NCBI GenBank assembly: GCA_964019155.1
Contig: OZ025241.1
Coordinates: 2,540,559-2,604,558, forward strand
Direction: 5' to 3'
From: Osedax fenrisi
Taxonomy: Eukaryota > Annelida > Polychaeta > Sabellida > Siboglinidae
Length of the DNA: 64,000 nt
Shown here one piece after another: positions 34,533 to 45,436 of the stretch. The notes beneath the pieces are model-generated. The model saw only the letters and a program-made list of their open reading frames with translations, was not told the origin of the DNA and ran no database searches. Numbering within the stretch: position 1 is the first letter of the stretch; each line of letters starts with the position of its first letter. The translations under genes and the position numbers were made by a program.

Positions 34533-34892
34533 TAACGAGATCACGTGATGGGCGTAGTGGGCGTATATTTAATTAGATAACAAGATAAAACTAGTTAATC
34601 TAATTATAAACTACGCTTTCTTTTACAATTTACAAAACAGAAATCAAAAAAATAAATAACCGAAAATATCAAATCAACATTCATCGAAATTATATAACAT
34701 TTACATTCGTTCAAGCTCGTATACTAATTGCAATTTACAAAACAGAAATCAAATTATATAAAAAACAAATAAAAACAAATATTAAATCAAATTCATCCAA
34801 ATTACATTATATTCGTTCAAGTCACGTCAACTAATTTATAAATACCTGCATAGTATGCAGTGCATACAGTTATATACGTAGTTACAATACTA
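34533..34892. other. AT-rich DNA with a duplicated segment
   Basis: CAATTTACAAAACAGAAATC occurs twice (about 34626 and 34732), each time followed by related ATCAAAnTCATCnAAATTA and ATTCGTTCAAG sequence. This is a degenerate direct duplication of roughly 105 bp. No gene seen. Confidence 0.6.
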
Positions 34893-34923
34893 CATTTATA
34901 TATATATATATATATATATATAA

Positions 34924-34982
<59 letters not shown>
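34893..34982. repeat. (TA)n microsatellite
   Basis: About 90 bp of TA with a few interruptions. Confidence 0.95.
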
Positions 34983-34985
<3 letters not shown>

Positions 34986-35726
34986 TTATATCATATTTTC
35001 CACTATAAGTTTGTAATTCTAACAGTTTGTATATTTTTATAGGTTAATTTATCTTATTTTGATAAAATAAAATACATTTATTTCATAGTAATTTCATAAT
35101 AACTTCAACATTATTAAATGCATTATTAAATACATAATTTAATATTTATTTTGTATTTATAATTTTCAACATTTTAAACGCTATCTAATGTATTACATTT
35201 AAGTATAGTTAACAAAATCTAGCGATTTGTTGATATTTAAAAAGCAGTTTTGTTCGAATACGATAATAAATATATTATTTTGGTTATTTTTTTCGCGAGT
35301 TTTACAATATTTAATATTAATATGTTAATTAGTTTATTTTTCATCTAAATAAATTAAAAATCGGATAAAAAAGATTAATTATAAAATGTTATAATTTTAT
35401 TATTTTTATTATTGGGTCAATGTAGGCCTACTAAAATCAATAACTATTTATATTATGTATACATATATTGAAGAATAAAAATATAGTATAATAATTCTGG
35501 CTATTTCATCTACATTATATATACTTAATCCGTGTAGAAATATAGAAATTATTATAAGTATTAATGATTATTATTATTTCACTGTAAATATCATAATTGT
35601 AATTTAATATGAAATAAAATGTAATTTAAATTAAAATAAACTGTATTGTATTATCCTATTCGTGGAATTAAGCTATTTATTAAATATAAGCATGCAACTA
35701 TGCTTTGATTACGAACTACACTTCTA
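34983..35726. other. AT-rich DNA, no gene seen
   Basis: Featureless AT-rich sequence. Confidence 0.6.
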
Positions 35727-35900
35727 AATCATTGATTTTAATACCATTGTAATCAATGATTGTTAACTGATCACTAACATTTATTTACGATCAGTTGGTA
35801 ATCATTGATTATAATACGATTGTAATCAATGATTGTTAACTGATCACTAATATAGATTCACGATCAGTTGGTAATCATTGATTGTAATACGATTGTAATC
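35727..35900. repeat. 73-bp tandem repeat, about 2.4 units
   Basis: AATCATTGATT starts units at 35727, 35800 and 35873. Each full unit carries two hairpins: TCATTGATT with AATCAATGA, and AACTGATC with GATCAGTT. Confidence 0.9.
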
Positions 35901-36127
35901 GAATTAAAATCTGTGATCGTAATCAATACATAGCCCCATGATTGTAATCTGATTACTTGTTGGATTATAATCTGATTACGATCTTTGATTTCTTTACTTA
36001 CTGGGATTCTATTTACTACATGTACACTGTACATCGTATACTAATGTAATATGATCATGCCGGTAGTAACACACATGCCAGTGTGCGAACACTACATCCA
36101 TTGTAGTAACGTAACTAGGTAACTAAC

Positions 36128-36238
36128 CTACATTGAATGGAATGGTATACACGGTTGGATCATTCGGGTCCACGGTTAATGAATATCCATAAGTATCTAC
36201 GTCCAACCGGTTTGTTGCATTCATAGAACCAAAATCAG
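36128..36238 (-). CDS. possible internal exon, unknown product
   Basis: Minus strand: acceptor ATATATGCAG, then 111 bases with exactly one open frame (DFGSMNATNRLDVDTYGY, then SLTVDPNDPTVYTIPFNVG), then a donor G|GTTAGT. The exon is phase-symmetric (two leading bases, one trailing base). Composition is clearly richer in GC than its flanks and there is no decay. N-glycosylation-like NAT and the Asp/Thr/Pro-rich beta-type sequence would suit an extracellular domain, but I recognise no family. The strongest host-exon candidate in the window. Confidence 0.45.
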
Positions 36239-36299
36239 CTGCATATATCTATTTATTATATAACTATATAAGATATTTGGATATTTAGATATTATGTAT

Positions 36300-37165
36300 G
36301 ATAGTGGATATAAATAAATAGAGAAAAGTGATGGACTTAGTACTGATCCCTGGGGAACACCATATTTCATATGAGAAGGGGAAGAAAAAGAATTATATAT
36401 GTTTACACTGCTACTACGGTCAGATAGATATGAAGTAAACCATTAGAGGGCAAGGTCTCTAATTCCAAGCAGATGTAGACGGGATAGTAGAATTTTGTGA
36501 TCAAGCGTATCGAAAGCACTGGATATGTTAACAATTTGTTGAGTTAAAATTGATGAAATGTAATAAATATTCATATCAGACTGTTTTAAATGTTCAATAT
36601 AAAGTGAACAGTTACTTATAATATTATTAAGTAGAAGTTTACGGGGTATGGGAGGATTATAGGGTGGGGTAGAATAATGAGGTATAAGGGGGACGCTAGG
36701 AGATTGAATAGGGGTAGGAGAAGAGGAGTTTTTAATAGCAGATGCGTAGGATTTATTAAAAGGTAAACTAGGGAAATATGATGGGAGATTAGCTATTATT
36801 AAGGATGGGGGAAAGTCTTAAGTTCCATAAGTTTAGGTATATGAGATTGGGCAGGTATAGGGGTTCGGATGGGGGGACTAGTGAGACGTATAGGAGTAGG
36901 GGTAACTAGAGGAGACGAGAATGTTGTGGATGTATTTGATGAGGTATTTAGGAGGCAAGAGGGACATGTAAATGTGAAATTAGTGGAAGAAAAAATGGCA
37001 AGGGCATATGATGGAGGGGGACCATTGATATAAGTCCATGATTTGGATATAATTGATGCTGGGAAGAGGCATACATAGTGGTAGAATAATTTATATGAGA
37101 TACATGGTAGGTCAGAGCTGTAGGCAGGTTCTTTGCAATAATATCCTACAACTGCCATAATATAT
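36300..37165 (-). mobile_element. CR1/L2-like LINE with internal deletion
   Basis: The minus strand starts with an ORF1-like frame (37158-36799, Cys/His-rich N-terminus VVGYYCKEPAYSSDLPC, then Ser/Pro/Thr-rich). After a frameshift it continues as SYASAIKNSSSPTPIQSP and leads directly into RT sequence (SSAFDTLDHKILLSRLHLLG near 36520-36470, YGVPQGSVLSPSLFSIYLYP near 36370-36310). The endonuclease and the RT fingers are missing. The RT is cut before YADD. Confidence 0.75.
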
Positions 37166-37286
37166 ATATATGAGCTAGCTCGAGTAACGCTCGATGAGAT
37201 CGAGATGAGCTCGAGTAACGTTATATATATATAGGTATTATATCATAGTATAGTAAGAAGTGAAGTCGACTCCACGTATATTATAG

Positions 37287-37408
37287 ATTCTCCGATACAG
37301 TGGAAACTCTTCATGCGGGTAGATTCTACGGATATGCGACCGATTATTCAGTACCTATTCTTCAGTACCTCGAAAGATTAAGGTCAATGAGGGCAGCGAA
37401 TAGAACAC
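37287..37408 (+). CDS. possible internal exon, unknown product
   Basis: Plus strand: acceptor TATATTATAG, 122 bases with one open frame (FSDTVETLHAGRFYGYATDY, then SVPILQYLERLRSMRAANRT), then a consensus donor AACAC|GTGAGT. The other frames are closed. Composition is clearly unlike the flanks. It lies just upstream of the ORF1 start of the minus-strand LINE, so it could instead be part of that element's 5' UTR. The family is not recognised. Confidence 0.35.
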
Positions 37409-37845
37409 GTGAGTAGTTACATAACCTCAGTGAAAAAGGGTAGTCCAGCTACCCGTGCATGAAGTCCTAGGGGATATATCCAGGAACGTAGAACGTTGTG
37501 TACGATCTTGTATAATGCACACTATACACAGTGTACACTATACGAAACACAATATGTGTAGTGTATAGGATTTAAATATAATGTGCAGAATATTATTGAT
37601 AAATTCTATAGAAATCAAATAATTGTGTATGAATAGAAATTGTTATGTTACATTTCTTTAAATTAAAACATGTCTGGTCGGTTCGGATGCAAAAGTAAAA
37701 GTGATAGTGTATAATCGAATGTATGGTACTTAAAAGTGTTTATCTAATTTGAGTTTTGTTAATTAATGTATAGGTTATAAGTAATAGTATATAATAGCTG
37801 GATAGCATTTAAAGATTGTTTGTAATATAATAAGATATATATATA
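37409..37845. other. unique DNA, partly GC-richer
   Basis: A GC-richer stretch to about 37520 with TGTACACTGT-like inverted motifs (37515-37560), then AT-rich DNA. No gene supported. Confidence 0.4.
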
Positions 37846-37849
37846 TATA

Positions 37850-39600
37850 TAGATTGTAATGTGAGAATGTATTGAACCTTGAGGAACGCCATGGTCGATG
37901 GTATAAGAAAGTATTTATTATTTGTATGGAATAATACCTATCTTTAATAAAATTAGAAAACTATCATAATTAGTTTTATATTTTATCCCAATGTTTCAAA
38001 GTTTTGTAATAGCATATCATGTCTGAGGGTAACGAATACACATGATAAGTTAATAGGTAAGTGTATTGTATAGTAGTGGATGTATACATATAGGTTGTAC
38101 ATTATCTAGTGAATTATATACACCGTTAAATAGGGAGAGTACGGTGGTGTCAGTACTATGGAGTTTACGGAACGCGTTGTGCACAACATGTCTGATGTCT
38201 ACAAATATATTTTCAGTTAATTAGAGATGAGTATACACCATTATTTCAAGAATTGTGGTTAGTAGTTGAGCTAGTTGATGTATAGGTTAGTAATTTGAGA
38301 ATTCCGATGAATTTAGATTAGGTTTTTTTATTGGCGTATTTATTGCGTTTTTGAGTACATTTGGAATCGTACCTGTTATAAGTGAGTCATAAATTATATT
38401 TTCGTAAGTCATAGTCAGAGTTGTTGCTAGTTTTTTATTAATTAGGGGAAATTAACCTAATACGGACACTTTAACAATAAATGGTCTTAACATTTTATGA
38501 CTCATTATTTTTGATCAAAAATTACAATATATTAATATTAATTGATTATAGATATTATTGTGATTTTAAAATTTTATTTAATATTTTAATTCCATAGATA
38601 ACGGGGATGTCCGTATTCAGTACCCATGTTCGAATACGGACATCCTATGTTATAATACAGACACCCTATATACCACTAGATAAACTATATATTATTGATG
38701 AATCAATCAGACAAATCACAATTACATTATTTATAATTAATTTTATGATTGATTTATTATAATTTAATTAGTTAATAATTTATTTATTTATATCATTTTT
38801 TAATTAATAATAAAATTGTGGTATCCAAATAATACATTTTTTAGATTTATATTTATTGTTGGTAATAATATTATAACGAATGCGATTTTTATGAAAATCA
38901 GAATAGTTCATACGTTGCGCGCTGATTGGTTGTATATAGGATGTCCGTATTAGGGACTTGTATGACATCTAGATATATGCTTATAACTTAATGAATATTT
39001 GATAACAAATACCGAAATTATATACACAATTTTTAGAATGCTTTATTTGTTAAGACTATATATATACTATAGTGTTATATTGTTATATCGATACATTTGT
39101 ATATTCTTGAGAAGATTTTAAGTTGACATTTGTTTTCATAAATTTAAAAACGTAATAAATAAATCAGTTTATTGGATATATCAGCAATATTTTTAATAAT
39201 TAACAAATAAAAAATAATTTTTTAGACATATATATAAAATTATGAATATTTATTCATTACATTTTTTTGTATGATTTATGGTTTCTGAGATACCGAGAGT
39301 GTCCGTATTCGGGCACTGTCCGTATTCAGTTACTTTCCTATAGAGTAATTGGGTCGTGTGCGAAGAGAATATAGTAATGACAATACAATTATATATAATT
39401 GTCTATAGATTTCGGTATTAGTAGGCAATGTACATTTGTTAGTTTCGAAGTGTATGGTAAGATGTGTGGTAAGATGTGGGGTGCATTGTAAACAGGGTTA
39501 AATGTACAAGTGAGTCTATTACAAATTGTGTCAATTTTGTCTTTAAAGTTTTCGCCAAATTACGTACATAGTTGATCATCGGTTAGTAGTAGTATACTAT
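37850..39600 (-). mobile_element. CR1/L2-like LINE split by a TIR element
   Basis: Minus strand: linker FGENFKDKIDTICNRL (about 39545-39500) and FNPVYNAPHLTTHLT, then AHDPITL (about 39360-39341). The 894-bp TIR element interrupts here. Coding resumes with LINKKLATTLTMTYENIIYD (38443-38385), NAINTPIKKPNLNSSEFSNY (about 38350-38290) and IDHGVPQGSI (about 37895-37860). It is frameshifted, with no YADD and no C-terminus. Confidence 0.75.
38445..39338. mobile_element. 894-bp non-autonomous TIR element
   Basis: The left end GGGGAAATTAACCTAATACGG (from 38445) and the reverse complement of the right end (GGAAAGTAACTGAATACGG, to 39338) are related terminal inverted repeats, each flanked by TA. The motif GTCCGTATT or its inverse recurs at both ends and internally (about 38464, 38610, 38633, 38944, 39301, 39319). 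No transposase is encoded. A TA target points to a Tc1/mariner-type mobilising enzyme (inferred). Confidence 0.75.
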
Positions 39601-39649
39601 ATTATAGATGCCGTGTGCTATATCCCGCACACTATGCTATAGTATTGTA

Positions 39650-39735
39650 TATGCGGGGTGTGTGGGGGTGTGTGTATGTGTGTATGATTGTGCATGTGTG
39701 TGTATTTGTGTGTGTGTGTACACATATATATGTGT
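39650..39735. repeat. GT-rich microsatellite
   Basis: Impure GTGTGT repeats, the source of repetitive short frames on both strands. Confidence 0.85.
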
Positions 39736-39750
39736 GCTAGTGTGCATTAC

Positions 39751-39830
39751 CTTAATACCGGTAGCGTTCGATGATTTTTTAGTTACGTCATCATACTTAA
39801 GTGTCATCAGTTTCAAATATTTGTAACTAT
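39751..39830 (-). CDS. possible internal exon, unknown product
   Basis: Minus strand: acceptor TATTTAAAG, 80 bases with a single open frame (SYKYLKLMTLKYDDVTKKSS, then NATGIK), donor AAG|GTAATG. Lys-rich hydrophilic peptide, undecayed, family not recognised. It begins after one base of a split codon and ends on a codon boundary. Confidence 0.35.
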
Positions 39831-39834
39831 CTTT

Positions 39835-40129
39835 AAATATAATGATTTTGATACCCACACATATTTTTATATATAAGGTATATATTATATCATATTTTAT
39901 AATAATTCTGATAATGAATGGCCTAGTATTAGTTACACTACGAAGTACATACACTAGTGATGACTATCATTATATACTTCTATGTTTAGTGGTGTTGTAT
40001 TATAGCACCACATATATACAATATATATCTTGTATACCAATTTATAGTGATATTGATGAATACAATTAACGTTAGTTACCAGTACTTTGTCGATAGTACA
40101 GGCGGGTAGTAATTAATTCGTAAATAAAT
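39835..40129. other. AT-rich DNA, no gene seen
   Basis: Nothing supported. Confidence 0.5.
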
Positions 40130-40330
40130 GCATTATAATGTCCTATAATAATTATAATACTAAATATATTATTAATTATTATATTTTTAAATATATTATT
40201 ATCGTATTACTATTATTTTATTGTTATTTTCTTCCCGCGCGAGCGAAGGGGTCTACATGACTATATTATAGTGTAAATAAACATAATATCATCATTATCA
40301 TCATCATCATCATCATAGGATCATCATCAT

Positions 40331-40336
<6 letters not shown>
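40130..40336 (+). mobile_element. probable 3' end of a CR1/L2-like LINE
   Basis: T/A-rich 3' UTR-like sequence, TTATTGTTATTTTCTTCCCG, a GCGAAGGGGTC block, then CATAATATCATCATTATCATC repeats. The same arrangement (TTATTGTTCTCG ..., CCGAAGGGTATC ..., (ATC)n) ends the minus-strand LINE at 25.5 kb. No coding part is visible. Confidence 0.5.

Positions 40337-40385
<49 letters not shown>
40337..40385. repeat. (TA)n microsatellite
   Basis: TA array following the (ATC)n tract. Confidence 0.95.
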
Positions 40386-40391
<6 letters not shown>

Positions 40392-41061
40392 ATATAACGA
40401 ATTGAACTCGATTAACCCTTGTATTATATAATCATTGCGCAATATTATGAAGCTAACTCTTCACTAATTCATTTATATTAAAATATAAAGTTTGCTCCGT
40501 AGAGTCATTCTCCGAGGAATATACGAGTCTGTTTCCCCTGAAGCCTTTATTAATATATGTTATAATTATATTAGTTTACATTATTTAGCATAGTTAACAT
40601 ATATGTTATTATATATATATGTTACTATAGTAATACTTCGGTATAGCGAACACAATATTTCCAAATAAGTTATACATTTTCATATCGGAGATTTTATCTT
40701 TCATAAAATAAATTGCATCAATATAAATTGAATTGCATATATTATTTTATGAAAGATCAAATTCCCGATGTGAAATTTTATAATTTATTTTTATTAATTT
40801 TATGTATATATTATATTATATTATATTATATTTTATATATACGTTATATATATTTAATTATAATTTTTGTATACAATTTATAGAAAAACTAAAAGCTAAT
40901 TAAATTTGTGCTAGATAATTAATTATAAATTTGTATAAACTATCTATCATAAATTAATATAATTAATAATAATAATTAATATATTTTATGAATACTATAA
41001 ATAATATATTAATATGTAAATAATTGTATAATCAGTAAGTATATAAATACATATTTTTAAT

Positions 41062-41116
<55 letters not shown>

Positions 41117-41217
41117 CATAACCTGGAATGAATACTATCGGAGATAAATATGTTTTCTAAAATATATTTAAAATACAATTAATCACCGCCATAAGTACAT
41201 ATTAATGATACACTAGA

Positions 41218-41220
<3 letters not shown>
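40386..41220. other. AT-rich DNA with (TA)n
   Basis: Contains a (TA)n array at about 41068-41115. Partly inverted AT-rich sequence around 40675-40790 (GGAGATTTTATCTTTCATAAAA / ATTTTATGAAAGATCAAATT) could form a foldback. No gene seen. Confidence 0.5.

Positions 41221-41305
<85 letters not shown>
41221..41305. repeat. (TA)n microsatellite
   Basis: About 85 bp of pure TA. Confidence 0.97.
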
Positions 41306-41309
<4 letters not shown>

Positions 41310-41495
41310 ACGATAATTAAAAATAAAAAGTTGGAATATAAATATAATTGATAAAATATAATAAAATACGGGTATAATTTGTAAGCTATATAAATGTATA
41401 ATGAATAATGTAAACCGTAAAAGTAATACAATTAAAAATTGTATAATATAAGTTAAAAATAGATGAGAATAAAATGTTTGAAATTATATAATATA

Positions 41496-41600
41496 ATTGT
41501 TATTGTTATTTTTATTTGGTGGAGTCCTTTCATCGCATCCAGAAACTTAGATGAAGTTTTCACTTATATGACTCTAATGTCCATTCGAAGAAGCTATATA
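41496..41600 (-). mobile_element. SINE 3' fragment, minus strand
   Basis: Begins with TTGTTATTGTTATTTTTATT and GGTGGAGTCCTTTCATC, the same tail and 3' body as the SINE at 24.96-25.27 kb. It is truncated after ATGTCCATTCGAAG, so the tRNA head is absent. Confidence 0.85.
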
Positions 41601-41671
41601 AATATATCACACGTTTTTATGTCAGTATACTATCAATGTAACAGCACAATCTTAACCACACAACCTATAGG

Positions 41672-42303
41672 TGGTACTATAGGTTGTACTACAGTGCTGT
41701 ACTATAGGTTGTACTATAGGTCGTACTATAGGTCGTACTATAGGTCGTACTATAGGTTGTACTATAGGTTGTACTATAGGTTGTACTATAGGTTGTACTA
41801 TAGGTTGTACTATAGGTTGTACTATAGGTCGTACTATAGGTTGTAATATAGGTCGTACTATAGATTGTACTATAGGTTGTACTATAGGTTATACTATAGG
41901 TCGTACTATAGGTTGTACTATAGGTTGTACTATAGGTTGTACTATAGGTTGTACTATAGGTTGTACTATAGGTTGTACTATAGGTTGTACTATAGGTCGT
42001 ACTATAGGTTGTACTATAGGTTGTACTATAGGTCGTACTATAGGTTGTACTATAGGTTGTACTATAGGTCGTACTATAGGTTGTACTATAGGTTGTACTA
42101 TAGGTTGTACTATAGGTCGTACTATAGGTTGTACTATAGGTCGTACTATAGGTTGTACTATAGGTTGTACTATAGGTTGTACTATAGGTCGTACTATAGG
42201 TTGTACTATAGGTTGTACTATAGGTTGTACTATAGGTCGTACTATAGGTTGTACTATAGGTTGTACTATAGGTTGTACTATAGGTCATACTATAAGTTGT
42301 ATA
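41672..42303. repeat. 12-bp tandem array, about 52 units
   Basis: Units GTACTATAGGTT and GTACTATAGGTC in a mixed order, very regular in length. A few point variants occur (near 41846-41870 and 42285). The unit gives repetitive frames (YYRL/YYRS and TYST) that are not genes. Confidence 0.95.
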
Positions 42304-42452
42304 TATATATAGGTTTATCAACTACTATAGTAGTATGATATGCTGTATACAACTTGTGTATACACATGTTTGCGCCCTGTCCACATATAACCCCGAATCT
42401 GTATCAAAACTTCCTCAACGTACGGCACCAATATATCTACAGAGATCTCTAT

Positions 42453-42453
<1 letters not shown>

Positions 42454-42516
<63 letters not shown>
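42454..42516. repeat. (TA)n microsatellite
   Basis: About 60 bp of TA. Confidence 0.95.
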
Positions 42517-42520
<4 letters not shown>

Positions 42521-42555
42521 ATCGTGTATGTAATATATTTAGCATAATACTATAG

Positions 42556-42748
42556 TACCCCATTTATCATATTCTACAATCTTTGAGAACACGAAAACTA
42601 ACGTTACAAGTGATACACCTTAACTAATACGTGTGATCTACTCAGTTATTCGGGGAGAGTAAAATGGAAATTTCGTTTGTATTTAGTAATGTACTTGTAA
42701 CGAAAGTTTTCGTGTTCTCAAATATTGTAGAATATGATAAATAGGGTA
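42556..42748. repeat. foldback with 56-bp arms
   Basis: The left arm (42556-42611; includes TTTATCATATTCTACAATC and TTGAGAACACGAAAACT) and right arm (42692-42748) are inverted copies at about 90% identity around an 80-bp spacer. Non-coding; a small foldback/MITE-like unit. Confidence 0.8.
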
Positions 42749-43100
42749 TATCCTATGGGGTATAGTCTTATGCAAAAGTATACTTTCCCCGATGGCATGA
42801 CACCGGAAGTGTATACATATACCTGTAGGACCTATAGGTCCTGCACACTTTATAACAAAACCTATCGATGAATCACAACTTATTAACAACTTCCGTTATC
42901 AACTGTCTACAATTTAACGAATGGTGTCTTCCATATAGGGTATACTTACAACCAATAGGCGTATACGCCTAATCAGTGACTATAAGCGTTGATCATATAT
43001 GAATGCAATCAATTTATAGACAAAGTCTAAGGAGGTTCAGTGAAAGCTATTAGATTTATTGATTCGAAACCTCATAACAATATGTGCAATGTCATATCAT
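42749..43100. other. GC-richer DNA with short perfect palindromes
   Basis: AGGACCTATAGGTCCT near 42825-42840 and TAGGCGTATACGCCTA near 42956-42971 are perfect 16-bp palindromes. A short plus frame NCLQFNEWCLPYRVYL resembles a LINE RT segment but is too short to claim. Confidence 0.5.
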
Positions 43101-43399
43101 CATTTCCATTCAAATAAAATAATAAAATAGAAATAATGATAAAAATTATAATAAAATCTAAGTAATATAAAAAAACAATGAAATGATTAAATAAAAGGTT
43201 AATCACAAAAAATACGAAAATAATAAAAATTTAAAATTAGAAACAAAGATAAAATATAAAATTACAATAATAAAGGAGATATAAATAAATTTGATACAGA
43301 TAATATAAATACATGTTGTGATTCGTGAATGAAGGTATTAAAAGTCAAATATTAAAGAAAGAGAAAAATAAATAATTTGTACTATCAATATGACATATA

Positions 43400-43940
43400 T
43401 TTTAATACTGTTTAAATAAAAATAAAAATTAAAACTGTTAAAGAAATAATTGTTTATTATATAATAAGCATAATAATGCAATAGGTTAATATCACGATAA
43501 TGTAATATGACAAAAAAATAAAAATGAAAATAAATAATATACAATAAATTAAATAATATACAATAAATAATATTTTTGAGATTTTGTTTTAATACTGTAT
43601 GGCAAACATGTTTATAATTTTAATACTGTTTTTTTAAATATCATTCATTTAAATATCATATATTAGGATAATATATTATTGTTATCCTATATTATTAATT
43701 TTAATTATTATTTTTAATACTGTTTAATTTTTAATATTTTATTTTTAATACTGTTTATTATTTAAATTTTATGATAAGTTTATAATAAAAATGTGTACAT
43801 TTTGTAATACTGTTTTTAATAAAAATGTGTAAATGTTTTAAAATAATTATAAAACAGATATTAGCCACAATTATAATAATGAATATTTATAAAAAAAACA
43901 AACAATACTGTTTAATAAAAAATGATTTTAATACTTTCTT
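43400..43940. repeat. dispersed TTTTAATACTGTTT motif, eight copies
   Basis: Copies near 43400, 43587, 43617, 43711, 43742, 43802 and 43901, and a partial one at 43926. The spacing is irregular (30-190 bp). They lie just past the C-terminal coding end of the next LINE, on its 3' side. Confidence 0.75.
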
Positions 43941-43959
43941 CAGTTTTAGAGTATGAGTA

Positions 43960-45190
43960 ATTGTAATAGTTTTTAAAATATTATCAAACATTATTGATTA
44001 TAAAGTTTAGGTCCTTTGAAAAATATTGTATTTTGAAATCTATTGGTTTTCATTAGTAGTAAAATAAATTTAGTTTAATTTCTATTAAATTTAAAATAAT
44101 CAGTTATATCGTTAACATATTTATTATTTAAAAGATTATATATAATTAAAATACCTCGTGAGTTCATAAGATCATCAAGTTTTAAAAAATATTACTATTA
44201 TAAAATAAAATTGATGTATGCGATAATATTATTAATGGTAATTTTGAATTGTCAATAATATTTTTATTAATTATTCTTATTATTTTTTTTTGGTGATACT
44301 TTTAATATATTTAATTTATAATTATAAATATGACCCCATATTTCAATACTATATGATAAATTAGATAAAAACAAATAGTTATATAATAAAATCATATTTT
44401 TAATATTTAAATATGATAACCTTTTAATTCAGTATATTATTTTTGAAAGTTTGATTTAGATTATCAATAAGTAAATTTAAATTATCAATAAGTATATTAA
44501 ATGATAATTGTGTATCTAAATACAAACCCACACATTTATATTTATCTACTATATCAATTTTGATATTGTCAATTGTTATATCATTAGTCAGTTTAAAAAT
44601 ATGGAAGTATTTTAGTTTTAGTATATTAAGTTTTAAATTATTTAAAATATATCGAACCAATATTTTAATTTATCCATATATATTTGAAGTAATTTTGTTA
44701 GTTCAACATTTATTATTAGCGTAAACTGTTAGTGATGTATCGTCAGCATATAAATTTACATTAATATTATTCATATTTTTAAAAACATTTAGTAGGTAAT
44801 TTATAAAAATCATAAAAAATAAGGGCCCCAGAACAGAACCTTGAGGAACCCCGTACTTAACATATTTAGTATTCGATAATGAATTATTTATTTTTGTAGT
44901 AAATATTCTGTTATTTAAAATTTTTTATTAGATTATGTATATTTCCTCTTATTCCATATATTTCAAGTTTTTTTTAATAATATTACATGATCAACAACAT
45001 CAAAGCTTTTTTCAGATCTAGAAAAATTGTTGCAATTTTTTTATTTGAACTATTTTTTGTAGAATATAATACTGAATGTTTAAAAGCGAAATTGTCGTAT
45101 TAGATTTAGGAATAAAACCATTTTGATTTTTATTTATTATTTTATGTTAAATTATGAAATTGATTAATTATATATAATTTTGTCAAATAT
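43960..45190 (-). mobile_element. Jockey/CR1-group LINE, 5'-truncated, decayed
   Basis: Minus strand: NQNGFIPKSNTTISLL (about 45125-45075), ATIFLDLKKAFDVVDHVILL (about 45035-44980), GVPQGSVLGPL (about 44855-44820), NLYADDTSLTVYANN (about 44760-44715), LTNDITIDNIKIDIVDKYKC and VGLYLDTQLSFN (about 44600-44495), SNLSYSIEIWGHIYNYK (about 44365-44315) and KGPKLYNQ (about 44010). That is the full RT-to-C-terminus order. All catalytic motifs are readable, but frameshifts and stops are frequent. Confidence 0.8.
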
Positions 45191-45436
45191 TTTACTAATT
45201 TGTTGTAAAAGTGCACCTATAGTGGTACACAATATGGATCATTATATTGTGTACCCTGTGTTCCGTATACACGGTGTATAGGTGTGTACTTAACGTCTAG
45301 AAAGCTTATACCTTACAATATATCGTTATAAGATATCCCACTCTGTCTCCATGTAATATTAGCGTAATTTTATTATAATATATAGCCTAGTATACCCTAT
45401 TGTTGATGATATGTATAAATGACGTACGATTAGTTA

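Noticed and set aside
39608..39826. Cys/Val-rich frame MPCAISRTLCYS...
   Set aside because: It reads through the GT-rich microsatellite and has the composition expected from it.
41672..42303. CRISPR-like array
   Set aside because: There are no spacers; units are directly tandem and only 12 bp, and the context is eukaryotic.
41463..42338. Open frames of YYRL/YYRS and TYST repeats
   Set aside because: They follow from a 12-bp tandem array whose length is a multiple of three. No start context or non-repeat domain supports a gene.
42800..43100. LINE RT segment on the plus strand (NCLQFNEWCLPY)
   Set aside because: Only one short resemblance and no flanking RT motif in order.
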